This document shows positions 29,970-41,073 of a stretch of DNA of 64,000 bases, piece by piece. How positions within the stretch are numbered: the first letter of the stretch is position 1; each line of letters opens with the position of its first letter. The position numbers were made by a program, and so were the translations under genes. The DNA is from JACVRW01 sp046735115 (GTDB taxonomy: Bacteria; Actinomycetota; Thermoleophilia; Solirubrobacterales; Thermoleophilaceae): contig JBKPSR010000059.1 of NCBI GenBank assembly GCA_046735115.1, positions 7,460 to 71,459 on the forward strand, written 5' to 3'. Below the pieces are notes generated by a model, which saw nothing but the letters and a program-made list of their open reading frames with translations, was not told the origin of the DNA and made no database searches.

Positions 29970-31316
29970 TTGCGCCTTGTCGTCGCGCTCGGCGCTCTCG
30001 CTATGGCCAGCCCGGCGCACGCCGCGCCCGGTTCTGCGCACGCGATGATCCACGCCTGCTGCACGGTCGCCCCGGTGAAGGAGCGCCTATTCGGCGAGGC
30101 CAAGCAGCTCGGCGCCGCCTACATCCGGGTCGACGTCGAGATGAACGCGATCTTCGAGGGGGCGGATGGCGAACAGCGCGCGACGCCGAACTGGGCCCGG
30201 CTGGACGAGGTGATGGCGCTCTCGAGGAAGTACGACGTGCCGGTCCTCGGCATCCTGCTCGCGCCGCCGCGGTTCACGTCCGCCTGCCCCGAGCGCCCCG
30301 ATCCGAGCCGCTGCCCCGCGGCCGACACCGGCGCGTTCGGCGCGCTCGCCGGTGAGATCGCCGAGCACGCGAGGGGCACGATCGGCCACTGGGAGATCGT
30401 CAACGAGCCGGACGGCGCCTGGGCGTTCGAGGGCACGCCGGAGCAGTACGCCCGGATGCTGAGCGCCGCGTACGACGGGATCAAGGCGAAGGCTCCGAAC
30501 GACCGGGTCGTGCTCGGCGGGCTGATGCGCCCGAACGACCTGAGCTGGCTCGAGCGTGTCTTCGCCACCCCCGGCGCCGACGCTTTCCACAAGTTCGACG
30601 TCGCGAACGTGCACCTGCGCGGCCCGGTCGACATGGTCGTGCACCGCTATGTCGAGTTCCGCGCCTGGCTCGCCGGGCGCGGCTTCGACGGGCCGCTCTG
30701 GGTGACCGAGCACGGCTACGCGGCCGACCCCGCCTACCAGACCGACCCGGCCTACAAGGGCGGCGACCCGTCGCAGGCCGCCTACCTGACGCAGAGCCTG
30801 GTGGGGCTCGGCGAGGTGGGCGCCGACCAGGTCTTCGTAACGCTGCGCGACAATCTGGAAGGCCCCTACGCGAGCGAGGGGCTGGAGCACATCGACGAAA
30901 CCCCGGGCGGCGATTACCCGGTCACGCGCCGTGCGTCGTTCGCCGCGGTAAAGCGGGTGATCGACGACTGGGGCCTGCTGATGATGTGGCGCGCCCAGCA
31001 GCGCGACAACGAGCGGGACGAAAGCCTCGAGCAGGCAAAGGCCGCCGTCTGGGGGAGCGAGGCGCGCACCGCCCGGGAGCAGTTCCGCGAGGCACGCCTC
31101 GTGGTACGACGGCAGCAGGAGGACCTGGCCCGGAGCGGCCACTCCCCGCGGCTCGTCGCACGGCTGACCAGGAGGCTCGAGCGATCGCGCGCGCTGCTCG
31201 CCGGGCGGCGCACCGTCCTGCTGCTGAGAGGCGCGCTCGCAGGCTGGCACGCGCAGCGCTCCCGCGACCACGCCGTCGCGGCCGCGCTCTTGGAGAAGCA
31301 GATTGCGGGCGGCTAG
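29970..31316 (+). CDS. Secreted clan GH-A-like glycosidase with C-terminal coiled coil
   Basis: 448 residues from TTG 29970, chosen because it opens directly on a signal peptide (RLVVALGALAMASPAHA) with TAGTTC eight bases upstream; GTG 29949 is the alternative. A TIM-barrel glycosidase pattern is seen: acid/base Glu in HWEIVNEPD (about 146) and nucleophile Glu in LWVTEHGYA (about 247), with FDVANVHLRG between. The last 130 residues are Arg/Glu/Leu-rich and predicted coiled coil. It is the most divergent of seven such genes here. Its stop shares CTAG with hspR. Confidence 0.75.
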   Translation: MRLVVALGALAMASPAHAAPGSAHAMIHACCTVAPVKERLFGEAKQLGAAYIRVDVEMNAIFEGADGEQRATPNWARLDEVMALSRKYDVPVLGILLAPPRFTSACPERPDPSRCPAADTGAFGALAGEIAEHARGTIGHWEIVNEPDGAWAFEGTPEQYARMLSAAYDGIKAKAPNDRVVLGGLMRPNDLSWLERVFATPGADAFHKFDVANVHLRGPVDMVVHRYVEFRAWLAGRGFDGPLWVTEHGYAADPAYQTDPAYKGGDPSQAAYLTQSLVGLGEVGADQVFVTLRDNLEGPYASEGLEHIDETPGGDYPVTRRASFAAVKRVIDDWGLLMMWRAQQRDNERDESLEQAKAAVWGSEARTAREQFREARLVVRRQQEDLARSGHSPRLVARLTRRLERSRALLAGRRTVLLLRGALAGWHAQRSRDHAVAAALLEKQIAGG

Positions 31317-31765
31317 CCCGGCTGGCGGCGGATTGGGATGCGCACGCCGGGCTCGCGCTCCGCGCGCGGCATGAGTGCGCGCGAGGGTGGCTCGTACGGC
31401 ACGAGCTCGTACTTGAGCGAGCGCCGGACGCGCTCGACCTCCTTCTCGAGCTCCTGCTGCACACGGTGCGCGTGGCGCTCCAGGTTGCGCAGCCGGCGGC
31501 GCATCTTGTCGAGCTCCTCCTCGAGCGCGAAGACGCGCTCGACACCGGCGAGGTTCATCCCGAGGTCGCTCGTGAGCTCCTGGATGCGCCGCAGCCGCTC
31601 GACGTCCGCCTGCGAGTAGAGGCGGGTGTTCTTCGGCGAGCGCTTGGGGGTGATCAGGCCGCGGGTCTCGTAGATGCGGAGCGTCTGCGGGTGCATGCCG
31701 GCAAGCTCTGCCGCCACCGAGATCATGTAGACGCCCCTGCTGCTCTCGGGTGTCCCGTCGGCCAT
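31313..31765 (-). CDS. hspR: HspR, MerR-family repressor of heat-shock genes
   Basis: 150 residues. The MerR winged helix is at about 13-80: YMISVAAELAGMHPQTLRIYETRGLITPKRS, NTRLYSQADVERLRRIQEL. A coiled coil (VFALEEELDKMRRRLRNLER and on) follows. It is the last gene after dnaJ, the arrangement in Streptomyces, where HspR with DnaK represses dnaK and clpB. Both target genes are in this window and share an upstream element. Confidence 0.95.
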   Translation of the reverse strand: MADGTPESSRGVYMISVAAELAGMHPQTLRIYETRGLITPKRSPKNTRLYSQADVERLRRIQELTSDLGMNLAGVERVFALEEELDKMRRRLRNLERHAHRVQQELEKEVERVRRSLKYELVPYEPPSRALMPRAEREPGVRIPIRRQPG

Positions 31766-31772
31766 CCGCGCG

Positions 31773-32891
31773 TCACCTCCTCTGCGAGAGCAGGCGCTCG
31801 CGCGGGTTGCCGTTGATCACCGTGGCGAGCTCGTCCACGATCTCGGCCTGCTCCTTGGACAGCGAGCTCGGGACGTCGATGAGGAGTCTGTAGCGGATGT
31901 CCCCGCGTCCCCGGCCGCTCAGCTTGGGCGGGCCCTCGCCGCGCAGCCGCTGCACCGTGCCGTGCTGCGTGCCCGGTGGGACGCGGATGCGCTTCGTGCC
32001 CGTCAGGGTCGGCACCTCGATGGTCGCGCCGCGGATCGCCTCGGGGATCGTGATCGGCACCTCGACCTCGAGATTGTCGCCCTTGCGCTTGAAGATCGGC
32101 GACTCCGGGACGCGCGTGATGACGTACAGGTCGCCCGAGGGGCCGCCGCGCGGCCCCGCCTCGCCCTTGCCGGCGAGGCGGACGCGGCTGCCGTCCTTGA
32201 CGCCCGCAGGGATGTTCACGCGGTAGCGCTTCACCTGGCGCGTCCGGCCGCTGCCGCTGCACGTCGGGCAGGGATCCTTGATCTCGGTGCCGGTGCCGCC
32301 GCACTGCCGGCACGGCTGCGAGATCGAGAATAGGCCCTGCGACTCCGCCTCGACACCGCGGCCGTTGCAGCGCGAGCAGATGGTGGGCTGGGTGCCCGGC
32401 TTCGCGCCCGTGCCGTGGCAGGTCGGGCACGGCGCAGAGAGCGGGACCGAGACCGGGATCTGGGCGCCTTCCATCGCCTGGTCGAACGACACGTGCACCT
32501 CGGTCTCGAGGTCGCGGCCCTGCTCCGGGCGCGGCGTCCGTCCGCCGCGGCCGCCGGCGGCGCTCCCGAAGAGGTCGGACAGGATGTCGCCGAAGCCGCC
32601 GAAGCCTCCGCCGCCCGTGCCGAAGCCACCGCCTCCGCCCCCGAAGCCGCCACCCGGGAAGCCGCCGCCGAAGATGCCGCCGCCCGAGTCGTACTGCTTC
32701 CGCTTCTCGGGGTCGGACAGAACCGCGTACGCGGCCTGCACCTCCTTGAAGCGCTCCTCGGCGTCCTTGTTGCCGTGGTTCGTGTCCGGGTGGTACTGAC
32801 GCGCGAGCTTCCGGTAGGCCTTCTTGATCTCCTCGTCGGAGGCCTTCCGATCGACGCCGAGCGTCTTGTAGGGGTCCTTCAGGGCGGGCAT
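31773..32891 (-). CDS. dnaJ: Chaperone DnaJ
   Basis: 372 residues. J domain with YHPDTNHG (HPD motif), a long Gly/Phe-rich region at about 70-105, four zinc-finger repeats (CPTCHGTG, CSRCNGRG, CRQCGGTG, CPTCSGSG), and the C-terminal substrate-binding domain. Full-length type I DnaJ. It begins two bases after grpE and ends seven bases before hspR. Confidence 0.98.
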   Translation of the reverse strand: MPALKDPYKTLGVDRKASDEEIKKAYRKLARQYHPDTNHGNKDAEERFKEVQAAYAVLSDPEKRKQYDSGGGIFGGGFPGGGFGGGGGGFGTGGGGFGGFGDILSDLFGSAAGGRGGRTPRPEQGRDLETEVHVSFDQAMEGAQIPVSVPLSAPCPTCHGTGAKPGTQPTICSRCNGRGVEAESQGLFSISQPCRQCGGTGTEIKDPCPTCSGSGRTRQVKRYRVNIPAGVKDGSRVRLAGKGEAGPRGGPSGDLYVITRVPESPIFKRKGDNLEVEVPITIPEAIRGATIEVPTLTGTKRIRVPPGTQHGTVQRLRGEGPPKLSGRGRGDIRYRLLIDVPSSLSKEQAEIVDELATVINGNPRERLLSQRR

Positions 32892-32893
32892 GG

Positions 32894-33454
32894 TCAGCCT
32901 GAGACCACCACGCGCGCCGGACGCAGGACCGTGCCGTTGGAGCGGTAGCCCTTCTCCACGACGTCCAGCACGAGCCCGGGCTCGCCGTCCTCGCGCACCG
33001 AGAGCGCCTCGTGCTCGGACGGGTCGAACTTGTGGCCGGCCGGATCGAACTGCTCGACGCCGTTGCGCTCCAGAACCGCGATCAGCTCCGAGTGCACGAG
33101 CCGCACGCCCTCGGCCAGATGCTGTTCACCGTCCTCGGCGGAGGCTAGTGCCCTCTCCAGGTTGTCGACGATCGGCAGCAGCTCGCGGACAAGGCCACTC
33201 CTTGCCCGCTCGCCCGCGGCCGCCGCCTCACGAACGGCGCGCTTGCGGTAGTTCTCGAAGTCGGCCTGGATGCGCTGCGCGAGCGCGAGGTAGTCCTCGG
33301 GCTGCTCAGACGCCTCCTCGGCCTGCTCCTTCTCGCGGAGCGCCTCCTCCTCGTTCGCGGGATCCTCCTCCCCGGAGGGCTCGCCCGCCTCGTCGCGTGA
33401 CGTGACGGGCTCCTCCTCCGGAGCGAGGTCCGGCTTCTCGGTCTCGAACGCCAT
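32894..33454 (-). CDS. grpE: Nucleotide exchange factor GrpE
   Basis: 186 residues. A Glu-rich disordered and helical N-terminus is followed by the GrpE core: AQRIQADFENYRKRAVRE, LLPIVDNLERAL, VRLVHSELIAVLERNGVEQFDP and VVEKGYRSNGTVLRPARVVVS. It exchanges nucleotide on DnaK. Starts three bases after dnaK. Confidence 0.97.
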   Translation of the reverse strand: MAFETEKPDLAPEEEPVTSRDEAGEPSGEEDPANEEEALREKEQAEEASEQPEDYLALAQRIQADFENYRKRAVREAAAAGERARSGLVRELLPIVDNLERALASAEDGEQHLAEGVRLVHSELIAVLERNGVEQFDPAGHKFDPSEHEALSVREDGEPGLVLDVVEKGYRSNGTVLRPARVVVSG

Positions 33455-33457
33455 CGG

Positions 33458-35377
<1,920 letters not shown>

Positions 35378-35403
35378 CCGTACTTCTCCTTGGTCGAATC
35401 GAA

Positions 35404-35434
35404 AGAAATCTAAGCGCGAGTATGGCAGATTTCT
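35404..35434. promoter_or_regulatory. dnaK upstream inverted repeat
   Basis: AGAAATCT (35404-35411) and AGATTTCT (35427-35434) are perfect inverted 8-bp arms separated by 15 bp, centred about 40 bp upstream of dnaK. The left arm overlaps the element shared with clpB. It is not CIRCE, nor the HAIR consensus. A role in heat-shock control by HspR is inferred from the operon content only. Confidence 0.55.
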
Positions 35435-35562
35435 CCACCCGCGCCCAGCGGATGGGCACGCGGGGGCAGGCCAGCAGGATGGCACGCCGGGACATCGGGA
35501 AGAGCACCGGCAGCAGGGCGAGGGACGCGAGCGATTGGCCTCTCATTAGGATCCCGCCGCCG

Positions 35563-36117
35563 ATGGTCCGCCTGCTGCGACTCGTGCTCACCCTCATTGC
35601 CGTCGTCGCAGCGCTCGGGACCGCGGCGTGCGGCGACGACGACGACAGCTCCGGTGGCGGGGGCGGCTCGACGACAGCGGTCGAGCCGGATACCGGCACC
35701 GCGACCAGCCCCTCGCCGGCCGAGGCCGCGGAGGCTCTCAAGGACACGAGCACCAAGCCGGTCATCCCGAAGCCCACTGGGGCGCCGCCGCGGAGGCTCA
35801 TTAAGGAAGACATCGTCAAGGGAAAGGGCCCCGGCGCCAAGCGGGGCGATACCGTGGTCGTCCACTACGTCGGCATGAACTTCTCGAACGGGAAGGAGTT
35901 CGACGCGTCGTGGGACAGGGGCGCGCCCTTCCCGGTCCAGCTAGGTCAGGGCAGCGTGATCCCCGGCTGGGAGAAGGGTCTGATCGGGATCAAGAAGGGC
36001 GGCCGGCGCATGCTCACGATCCCGCCGGAGCTCGCATACGGGGCCCAGGGCTATCCGCCCGACATCCCGCCGAACGAGACGCTGATCTTCGTAATCGACG
36101 CGATCGCGATCAAGTAG
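35563..36117 (+). CDS. FKBP-type peptidyl-prolyl isomerase, lipoprotein
   Basis: 184 residues from ATG 35563, chosen for the signal peptide and TAGGAT ten bases upstream. Lipobox GTAAC, then an Asp/Ser/Gly-rich linker, and a C-terminal FKBP domain: GDTVVVHYVGMNFSNGKEFDASWDRG, GQGSVIPGWEKGLIGIKKGGRRMLTIPPELAYGAQG and IPPNETLIFVID. Active-site residues (Tyr, Asp, Trp, Ile-Pro) are kept. It probably folds secreted proteins and diverges from dnaK. Confidence 0.93.
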   Translation: MVRLLRLVLTLIAVVAALGTAACGDDDDSSGGGGGSTTAVEPDTGTATSPSPAEAAEALKDTSTKPVIPKPTGAPPRRLIKEDIVKGKGPGAKRGDTVVVHYVGMNFSNGKEFDASWDRGAPFPVQLGQGSVIPGWEKGLIGIKKGGRRMLTIPPELAYGAQGYPPDIPPNETLIFVIDAIAIK

Positions 36118-37008
36118 CTAGCCCTCGGGCAGCGGCCGGGGCGGCCGAAAGCGGGGGATGATCTCCACCGCGACGATCGCGGTCATGATCAGCGCCGCTC
36201 CGAGCCAGCCGGTCGCGGTGAGCCGCTCGTCGTTCAGGAGCCAGCCGAAGAGGCCGGCGAAGGCCGGCTCGGCGGCGAGGATCAGCGCCGTGCGGGCGGG
36301 CGGCGCGTGCTGCTGGGCGAAGGTCTGAACGAAGAAGCCGAGCGCGCTGGCGATGAGTGAGGTCACGATCAGCGCGGACCAGACCGTCGCGCCCTCCGGC
36401 GCCTTGAGTTCCCCCGCAACCGCCGCGATGACGAGCGACACCAGGCCGACCACGCCGAGCTGGATCGCGAGCAGCGCGCCGACGTCGTGCTTCCGGACGG
36501 CGTTCGCGGTCGCGAGGATATGAGCCGCAAGCGCGAACGCGCACACGAGGACCAGGCCGTCGCCGCGCGTGTTGAAATCGGTGCCCGCGCCCGAGAGCAG
36601 CCAGAGCCCGACCATCGCCAGGCCCGCCGCCGCCCACGCCACGGCGGGGATGCTCTGCCGGAGGAAGACCGCGCCGAGCACGGGCGTGAGCACCACGAAC
36701 ATGCCGGTGATGAAGCCGGTGTTCGATGCGGTGGTCTGCTCGAGCCCGAGTGTCTGAAAGATGTAGCCGCCGGCGAGGAAGACACCCATCACGGCCCCCG
36801 CCTGCCACCCGTCCGGCGACAGACGTCCGAGCGGCCTGCGGAACGCGACGGCGACGATCAGAGACGCCGGGATGAACCGGTAGGTGAGAAACGCCATGGT
36901 CGGCAGCTCCTCGATGGCGTCCTTGACCATGACGAAGGTCAGCCCCCAGATCGACGCGATCGTGATCAGGGCCAGCTCCGAGAGCCGGCGCAGGTTTGCC
37001 TCGCTCAC
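36118..37008 (-). CDS. EamA/DMT-superfamily transporter
   Basis: 296 residues from GTG overlapping the endonuclease III stop as GTGA. Ten hydrophobic segments in two EamA repeats: LALITIASIWGLTFVMVKDAI, LEQTTASNTGFITGMFVVLTPVLGAVFL, and the second repeat ending ALIMTAIVAVEII. Resembles YdcZ/RhaT-like exporters; the substrate is not predictable. Its stop immediately adjoins that of the FKBP gene. Confidence 0.87.
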   Translation of the reverse strand: MSEANLRRLSELALITIASIWGLTFVMVKDAIEELPTMAFLTYRFIPASLIVAVAFRRPLGRLSPDGWQAGAVMGVFLAGGYIFQTLGLEQTTASNTGFITGMFVVLTPVLGAVFLRQSIPAVAWAAAGLAMVGLWLLSGAGTDFNTRGDGLVLVCAFALAAHILATANAVRKHDVGALLAIQLGVVGLVSLVIAAVAGELKAPEGATVWSALIVTSLIASALGFFVQTFAQQHAPPARTALILAAEPAFAGLFGWLLNDERLTATGWLGAALIMTAIVAVEIIPRFRPPRPLPEG

Positions 37009-37682
37009 GCGGCCTTGGCCTCGCGGAGCGCGGCGAGCCTCTTCCGGCCGTACGGGCACATCCGCTTGAGCGGGCATGCCGGGCAGTCCGGGTTTCGCGC
37101 AGTGCAGGTCCGGCGCCCGTGCCGGATAAGGAGGACGTGGATCTCGTAGGCGTCGCGGGGGTCGACGAGCCGGAGCATCTCGTCGTGGGCCCGCTCGGGG
37201 CTCGTGCCCTCCGCCCAGAGGCCCAGGCGGGTGCCGACGCGGTAGACATGCGTGTCCACCGGCACCTCTGGACGGCCGTAGGAGAAGAGCAGCACACAGG
37301 CCGCCGTCTTGCGGCCGACTCCCGGCAGCTCGACCAAGTAGTCGCGCGCCTCCTCGAGCGGCGCATCCTCGAGCCAGGCGAGGTCGTCATCGCCGACCGC
37401 TCCGAGAATCTGCTTGATGCGCACCGCCTTCGTCGGCGCGAGCCCGCCGGGGCGGATCGCGTCCTCGATCTCCGCGACGGGCGCGTCGCGCAGCTCGGCC
37501 CACGACGCGAACCGATCGCGAAGCCGGGCGTGCGCCACGTCGCGGTTCCGGTCGTTCGTGTTCTGCGACAGAACCGTGAGGACCAGCTCGTCGACCGGCG
37601 CCCTGTGGGGGCGCAGCACCGGTCGCCCGTACTCCCTACGGAGCCGGTCGCGAATGGCGCGCAGCTTGCGACGGTCGGCCAT
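37005..37682 (-). CDS. nth: Endonuclease III-type DNA glycosylase
   Basis: 225 residues from ATG 37682. The helix-hairpin-helix LVELPGVGRKTAACVLLF carries the catalytic Lys, and the Asp is in VPVDTHVYRVG. The C-terminal [4Fe-4S] loop is C-x6-C-x2-C-x5-C (CTARNPDCPACPLKRMC). It removes oxidised pyrimidines and nicks abasic sites. It diverges from the hydrolase gene with under 30 bp between starts. Confidence 0.94.
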   Translation of the reverse strand: MADRRKLRAIRDRLRREYGRPVLRPHRAPVDELVLTVLSQNTNDRNRDVAHARLRDRFASWAELRDAPVAEIEDAIRPGGLAPTKAVRIKQILGAVGDDDLAWLEDAPLEEARDYLVELPGVGRKTAACVLLFSYGRPEVPVDTHVYRVGTRLGLWAEGTSPERAHDEMLRLVDPRDAYEIHVLLIRHGRRTCTARNPDCPACPLKRMCPYGRKRLAALREAKAA

Positions 37683-37709
37683 GACGGCGTGATGGTATGA
37701 ACCACGGCC

Positions 37710-38480
37710 GTGGAGGTCGCCGAGGAGACGGTCGGGGTCGCAGGCCTGCCGGTCCACCTCCGGCGCGCGGGCGAGGCCCCAATCCTATACCTGCACGGCG
37801 TGCCGACCCACTCCGTCGACTGGCTCCCCTTCCTCGAGCGCTACGGCGGGATCGCGCCGGACCTGCCGGGCTACGGGCGCTCGGCGAAGCCCGGTGACTT
37901 CGACTACTCGATCGGGGGTTACGACCGCTTCCTCGAGGCGCTCGTGGATGAGCTGGAGCTCGATCGGTTCGCGCTCGTGATGCACGACTGGGGCGCAGTG
38001 GGCCTGGCGCTCGCGCAGCGCTTCGCCGAGCGCATCGAGCGGGTCGTGGCCTTCCCGATCGTGCCGTTCGTGCCCGGCTACCGCTGGCACCGCTTGGCGC
38101 GCGGCTGGCGAACGCCGCTGCTCGGCGAGCTGATCATGGGCTTCGCCACGCGCGCGGCTTTCCGGCGCGCGCTTCCGCCTGCCATCGCCGACGCGGCGTG
38201 GGGGCGTTTCGACCACAGCACGCAGCGGGCGATCCTGAGGCTCTACCGCTCGGCGCCGCCCGACGTGCTCGCGGCGGCCGGCAAGCGCCTCGGCGATATC
38301 CGCGCTCCCGCACTGATCGTCTGGTCCACCGACGACCCCTACCTGCCGGCGAAGTTCGCCGGGCTCCACGCGGCGGCGCTCGGCGGCGAAGCCACGGTCG
38401 AGCTCGTCCAGGGCGGCCACTGGCCCTGGTTCGAGCGGCCCGAGCTGGTGGAGCGCGCAGGAGAGTTCGCTGTCACCTAA
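37710..38480 (+). CDS. Alpha/beta hydrolase, haloalkane dehalogenase/epoxide hydrolase-like
   Basis: 256 residues from GTG. Fold motifs: LYLHGVPTHSVDW (oxyanion HGxP), PDLPGYGRSAKP, nucleophile elbow VMHDWGAVG with Asp rather than Ser, and the C-terminal DDPYLPAKFA (Asp) and GGHWPWFERPE (His). An Asp nucleophile followed by Trp is typical of haloalkane dehalogenases and epoxide hydrolases. The exact substrate is unknown. Confidence 0.82.
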   Translation: MEVAEETVGVAGLPVHLRRAGEAPILYLHGVPTHSVDWLPFLERYGGIAPDLPGYGRSAKPGDFDYSIGGYDRFLEALVDELELDRFALVMHDWGAVGLALAQRFAERIERVVAFPIVPFVPGYRWHRLARGWRTPLLGELIMGFATRAAFRRALPPAIADAAWGRFDHSTQRAILRLYRSAPPDVLAAAGKRLGDIRAPALIVWSTDDPYLPAKFAGLHAAALGGEATVELVQGGHWPWFERPELVERAGEFAVT

Positions 38481-38535
38481 AGAGCCCCTCGAGGCTACGC
38501 CTAGGCATCCGGGCTTCGGCTAGCCTGTCGTCTTC

Positions 38536-40257
38536 GTGCTGCGCGACGCGCCGTCCGCTGTCTCGGCGCCACCCTCCTCACCAGTCAGCCCCCTCGAGGA
38601 ACTGGCGCCGTCCCCGCCACGGTCCGACCGACGGCGACCCGGGGCTGCTCCCTGGTGGCGGCGGATCGACCCCTGGAAGGCCGCGCCGATTGTCGTCGCC
38701 GCGCTGTTCACGACGGCGTACCTGATCTGGCAGCCCCGCACTGTCGACCTCGCCGCCCACGAGTTCCGCGCCGACCTGTTCGGGCAGGAGGGCTTCACGA
38801 TCTGGAACGGGCAGTGGTACGGCGGCCACCACACGCCGGCCTACAGCGTTCTGTCGCCGCCGCTTGCGTGGCTGCTCAGCCCGCCGGTGGCGCTCGCCAT
38901 CTCGGCGATGGCCTCGGCCGCGCTGTTCCCGCCGCTCGCGCGCGGGTGGTTCGGCGACGAGCGCGCCCGCTGGGGCTCGATCTGGTTCGGCGCCGCCACG
39001 GCGACCCTCCTGTTCACGAGCCGCCTCCCGTTCGCGATCGGGGTCGCGTTCGGGCTGGGGGCACTGCTCGCGCTTCAGCGACGGCACTACTGGCTCGCGA
39101 TCCTGCTCGCCATCCTGTGTCCGCTCGGCAGCCCGGTCGCCGGGCTCTTCCTGGCCATGGCCGGGGTGGCCTACGCCATCGCCGAGCGGGCCGAGCGACC
39201 GAAGAGGACCGAGGGCCTGGCCATCGCCACCGCGGCCTTCATCCCGCCCGTGTTCCTCGCCTGGGCCTTCCCCGAAGGGGGCTGGGCGCCCTTCCCCACC
39301 TCCGCGTACGTGCCGATCCCACTGTTCGCGCTCGCGTGCCTGATCGTGCTGCCGCGCCGCCAGAGCGCCCTCCGCTGGGGCGCCGTGCTGTACGCGCTGG
39401 GTGCCACGCTCGCGCTCCTGCTCGAGACGCCGATGGGCGGCAACGCGGTTCGCCTCGGTGCGCTCTTCGGCGGACCGGTGATCCTGTGCGCGCTCTGGGG
39501 GCAGCCGTGGACCAAGCGCTGGTGGGTGCTGCCGATCCTGGCCGCCGGCTTCGCGAGCCTGGCGCTCTGGCAATGGTCGCCCGCGGTGCGGGACGTGAAG
39601 AAATACCTCGAGGATCCGGCCGCCAAGGCCGACTACTTCACGCCGCTCAAGGAGTTCCTCTTCCGGCTGCCCGACCAGCGCCGCATCGAGATCCCGTTCA
39701 CACGCTCCCACTGGGAGGGCTCCGAGGTGGCGATGGACCAGCCGCTGGCGCGTGGCTGGCTGCGCCAGCTCGACACGCGGCTCAACCCCATCTTCTACAA
39801 GGGGCAGCTCAACCGACTCACTTACGCGAGCTGGCTTGCCGACAACGCAGTGCGCTACGTGGCGCTGCCGAGCGCCAAGCCCGACAAGAGCTCCTACGGC
39901 GAGCGCGCGCTGATCGAGAAGGGCCTCCCGTATCTCCGGCTGCGCTGGAAGTCGGATGACTGGCGCGTGTACGAGGTGCTGCTGCCGGCGCCGCTCGTGA
40001 TCTCCCAGCCCGGCGCGCACATCGTGCTCGAGCAGTTCCAGTCCGATCAGCTGCTCCTGGACGTGAAGCGGCCCGGCGAGGCGATCGTGAAGGTGCGCTG
40101 GACGCCGTACTGGTTCGCCAGTCACGCGTGCGTCGAGCCCTACGGCGACTGGACGAAGGTCATCGCCAATCAGGTCGGCTTCGTGCACATGTCGACCCGG
40201 TTCTCGCCCGAGCGGCTGTTCTCGCGCGGGCGCCGTTGCGACGACTCCACAGGCTAG
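38536..40257 (+). CDS. Polytopic membrane protein, possible GT-C glycosyltransferase
   Basis: 573 residues from GTG, with TAGCCT nine bases upstream. A disordered N-terminus of about 45 residues is followed by about ten membrane segments (WKAAPIVVAALFTTAYLIW through WWVLPILAAGFASLALW) and a soluble C-terminal domain of about 210 residues (SHWEGSEVAMDQPLARGW; NAVRYVALPS). An acidic pair early in the first loop (AHEFRADLFGQEG) would fit GT-C enzymes. No family match claimed. It stands first in the inositol-lipid gene group, so a lipoglycan role is inferred. Confidence 0.6.
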   Translation: MLRDAPSAVSAPPSSPVSPLEELAPSPPRSDRRRPGAAPWWRRIDPWKAAPIVVAALFTTAYLIWQPRTVDLAAHEFRADLFGQEGFTIWNGQWYGGHHTPAYSVLSPPLAWLLSPPVALAISAMASAALFPPLARGWFGDERARWGSIWFGAATATLLFTSRLPFAIGVAFGLGALLALQRRHYWLAILLAILCPLGSPVAGLFLAMAGVAYAIAERAERPKRTEGLAIATAAFIPPVFLAWAFPEGGWAPFPTSAYVPIPLFALACLIVLPRRQSALRWGAVLYALGATLALLLETPMGGNAVRLGALFGGPVILCALWGQPWTKRWWVLPILAAGFASLALWQWSPAVRDVKKYLEDPAAKADYFTPLKEFLFRLPDQRRIEIPFTRSHWEGSEVAMDQPLARGWLRQLDTRLNPIFYKGQLNRLTYASWLADNAVRYVALPSAKPDKSSYGERALIEKGLPYLRLRWKSDDWRVYEVLLPAPLVISQPGAHIVLEQFQSDQLLLDVKRPGEAIVKVRWTPYWFASHACVEPYGDWTKVIANQVGFVHMSTRFSPERLFSRGRRCDDSTG

Positions 40258-40281
40258 CCGGGCCAGCTACGCTAGACGACC

Positions 40282-41073
40282 GTGCCGTCCTCCCACCCGC
40301 TCCTGGTCCAGCTTGCACGGGTCTGGCGCCTGAGTGGGCGCTGGCTCCCGAACGGCTGGCTCGACGCAATTCGTCAGCTCGCCCTGTTCGCAGGCGCGTA
40401 CTACCTGTACCGGATCGTCCGCGGCATCGTCGACGGCCAGGCGGCGCTCGCCTTCGAGAACGCGCGCCACCTCGTCGACGCCGAGCGCGCTCTCGGACTG
40501 TTCTTCGAGCCCGGTCTGCAGGCCTGGGCCGAGGGCACGCACTGGATCACCACCGTGTCGAGCTGGATGTACGTGAACTCTCACTTCGTGGTGACGACCA
40601 CGTTCCTGATCTGGCTCTACATCTGGCGCAACCATGCCTTCTACTTCGTGCGCAACATGTTCCTGGTGGCGATGAGCCTGGCGCTCGTGGGCTACATGGC
40701 CTACCCGGCCGCGCCGCCGCGCTTCCTGCCCGAGTGGGGCTTCAGCGACTCCGTCGCGAGCTTCGTCGGCGAGCACGCGGAGCAGAGCGCGAACGTGCTC
40801 TACAACCCGTTCGCGGCCGTGCCGAGCATGCACGTGGCGTTCGCGCTGATGATCGCGGTGCCGGCGATCATGCTCGTCAAGCACCGCATCTTCAAGGTCC
40901 TGTGGGCCATCTACCCCTTCGTGGTGACCTTCGTCGTGATGGTCACCGCCAACCACTTCTGGCTCGACGCCGCGCTCGGCGCGCTCGTGGCCGCTCTCTC
41001 GGCTTACGCCGCCTACGCGGCGTTCGCCCGCGCTCGCCCGGAGGACTGGGCGTGGCGCACAGCCCACGCATGA
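40282..41073 (+). CDS. PAP2-superfamily membrane phosphatase/transferase
   Basis: 263 residues from GTG, TACGCT eight bases upstream. About six membrane segments; the PAP2 active-site motifs appear as YPAAPPRFLPEWG, AAVPSMHVAFALM (Ser-x-x-His) and VTANHFWLDAALGALVA (His-x-x-x-Asp). This arrangement is closest to the AUR1/IPT1-type inositolphosphotransferase branch. Its last four bases overlap the CDP-alcohol phosphatidyltransferase gene (ATGA). Confidence 0.85.
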   Translation: MPSSHPLLVQLARVWRLSGRWLPNGWLDAIRQLALFAGAYYLYRIVRGIVDGQAALAFENARHLVDAERALGLFFEPGLQAWAEGTHWITTVSSWMYVNSHFVVTTTFLIWLYIWRNHAFYFVRNMFLVAMSLALVGYMAYPAAPPRFLPEWGFSDSVASFVGEHAEQSANVLYNPFAAVPSMHVAFALMIAVPAIMLVKHRIFKVLWAIYPFVVTFVVMVTANHFWLDAALGALVAALSAYAAYAAFARARPEDWAWRTAHA

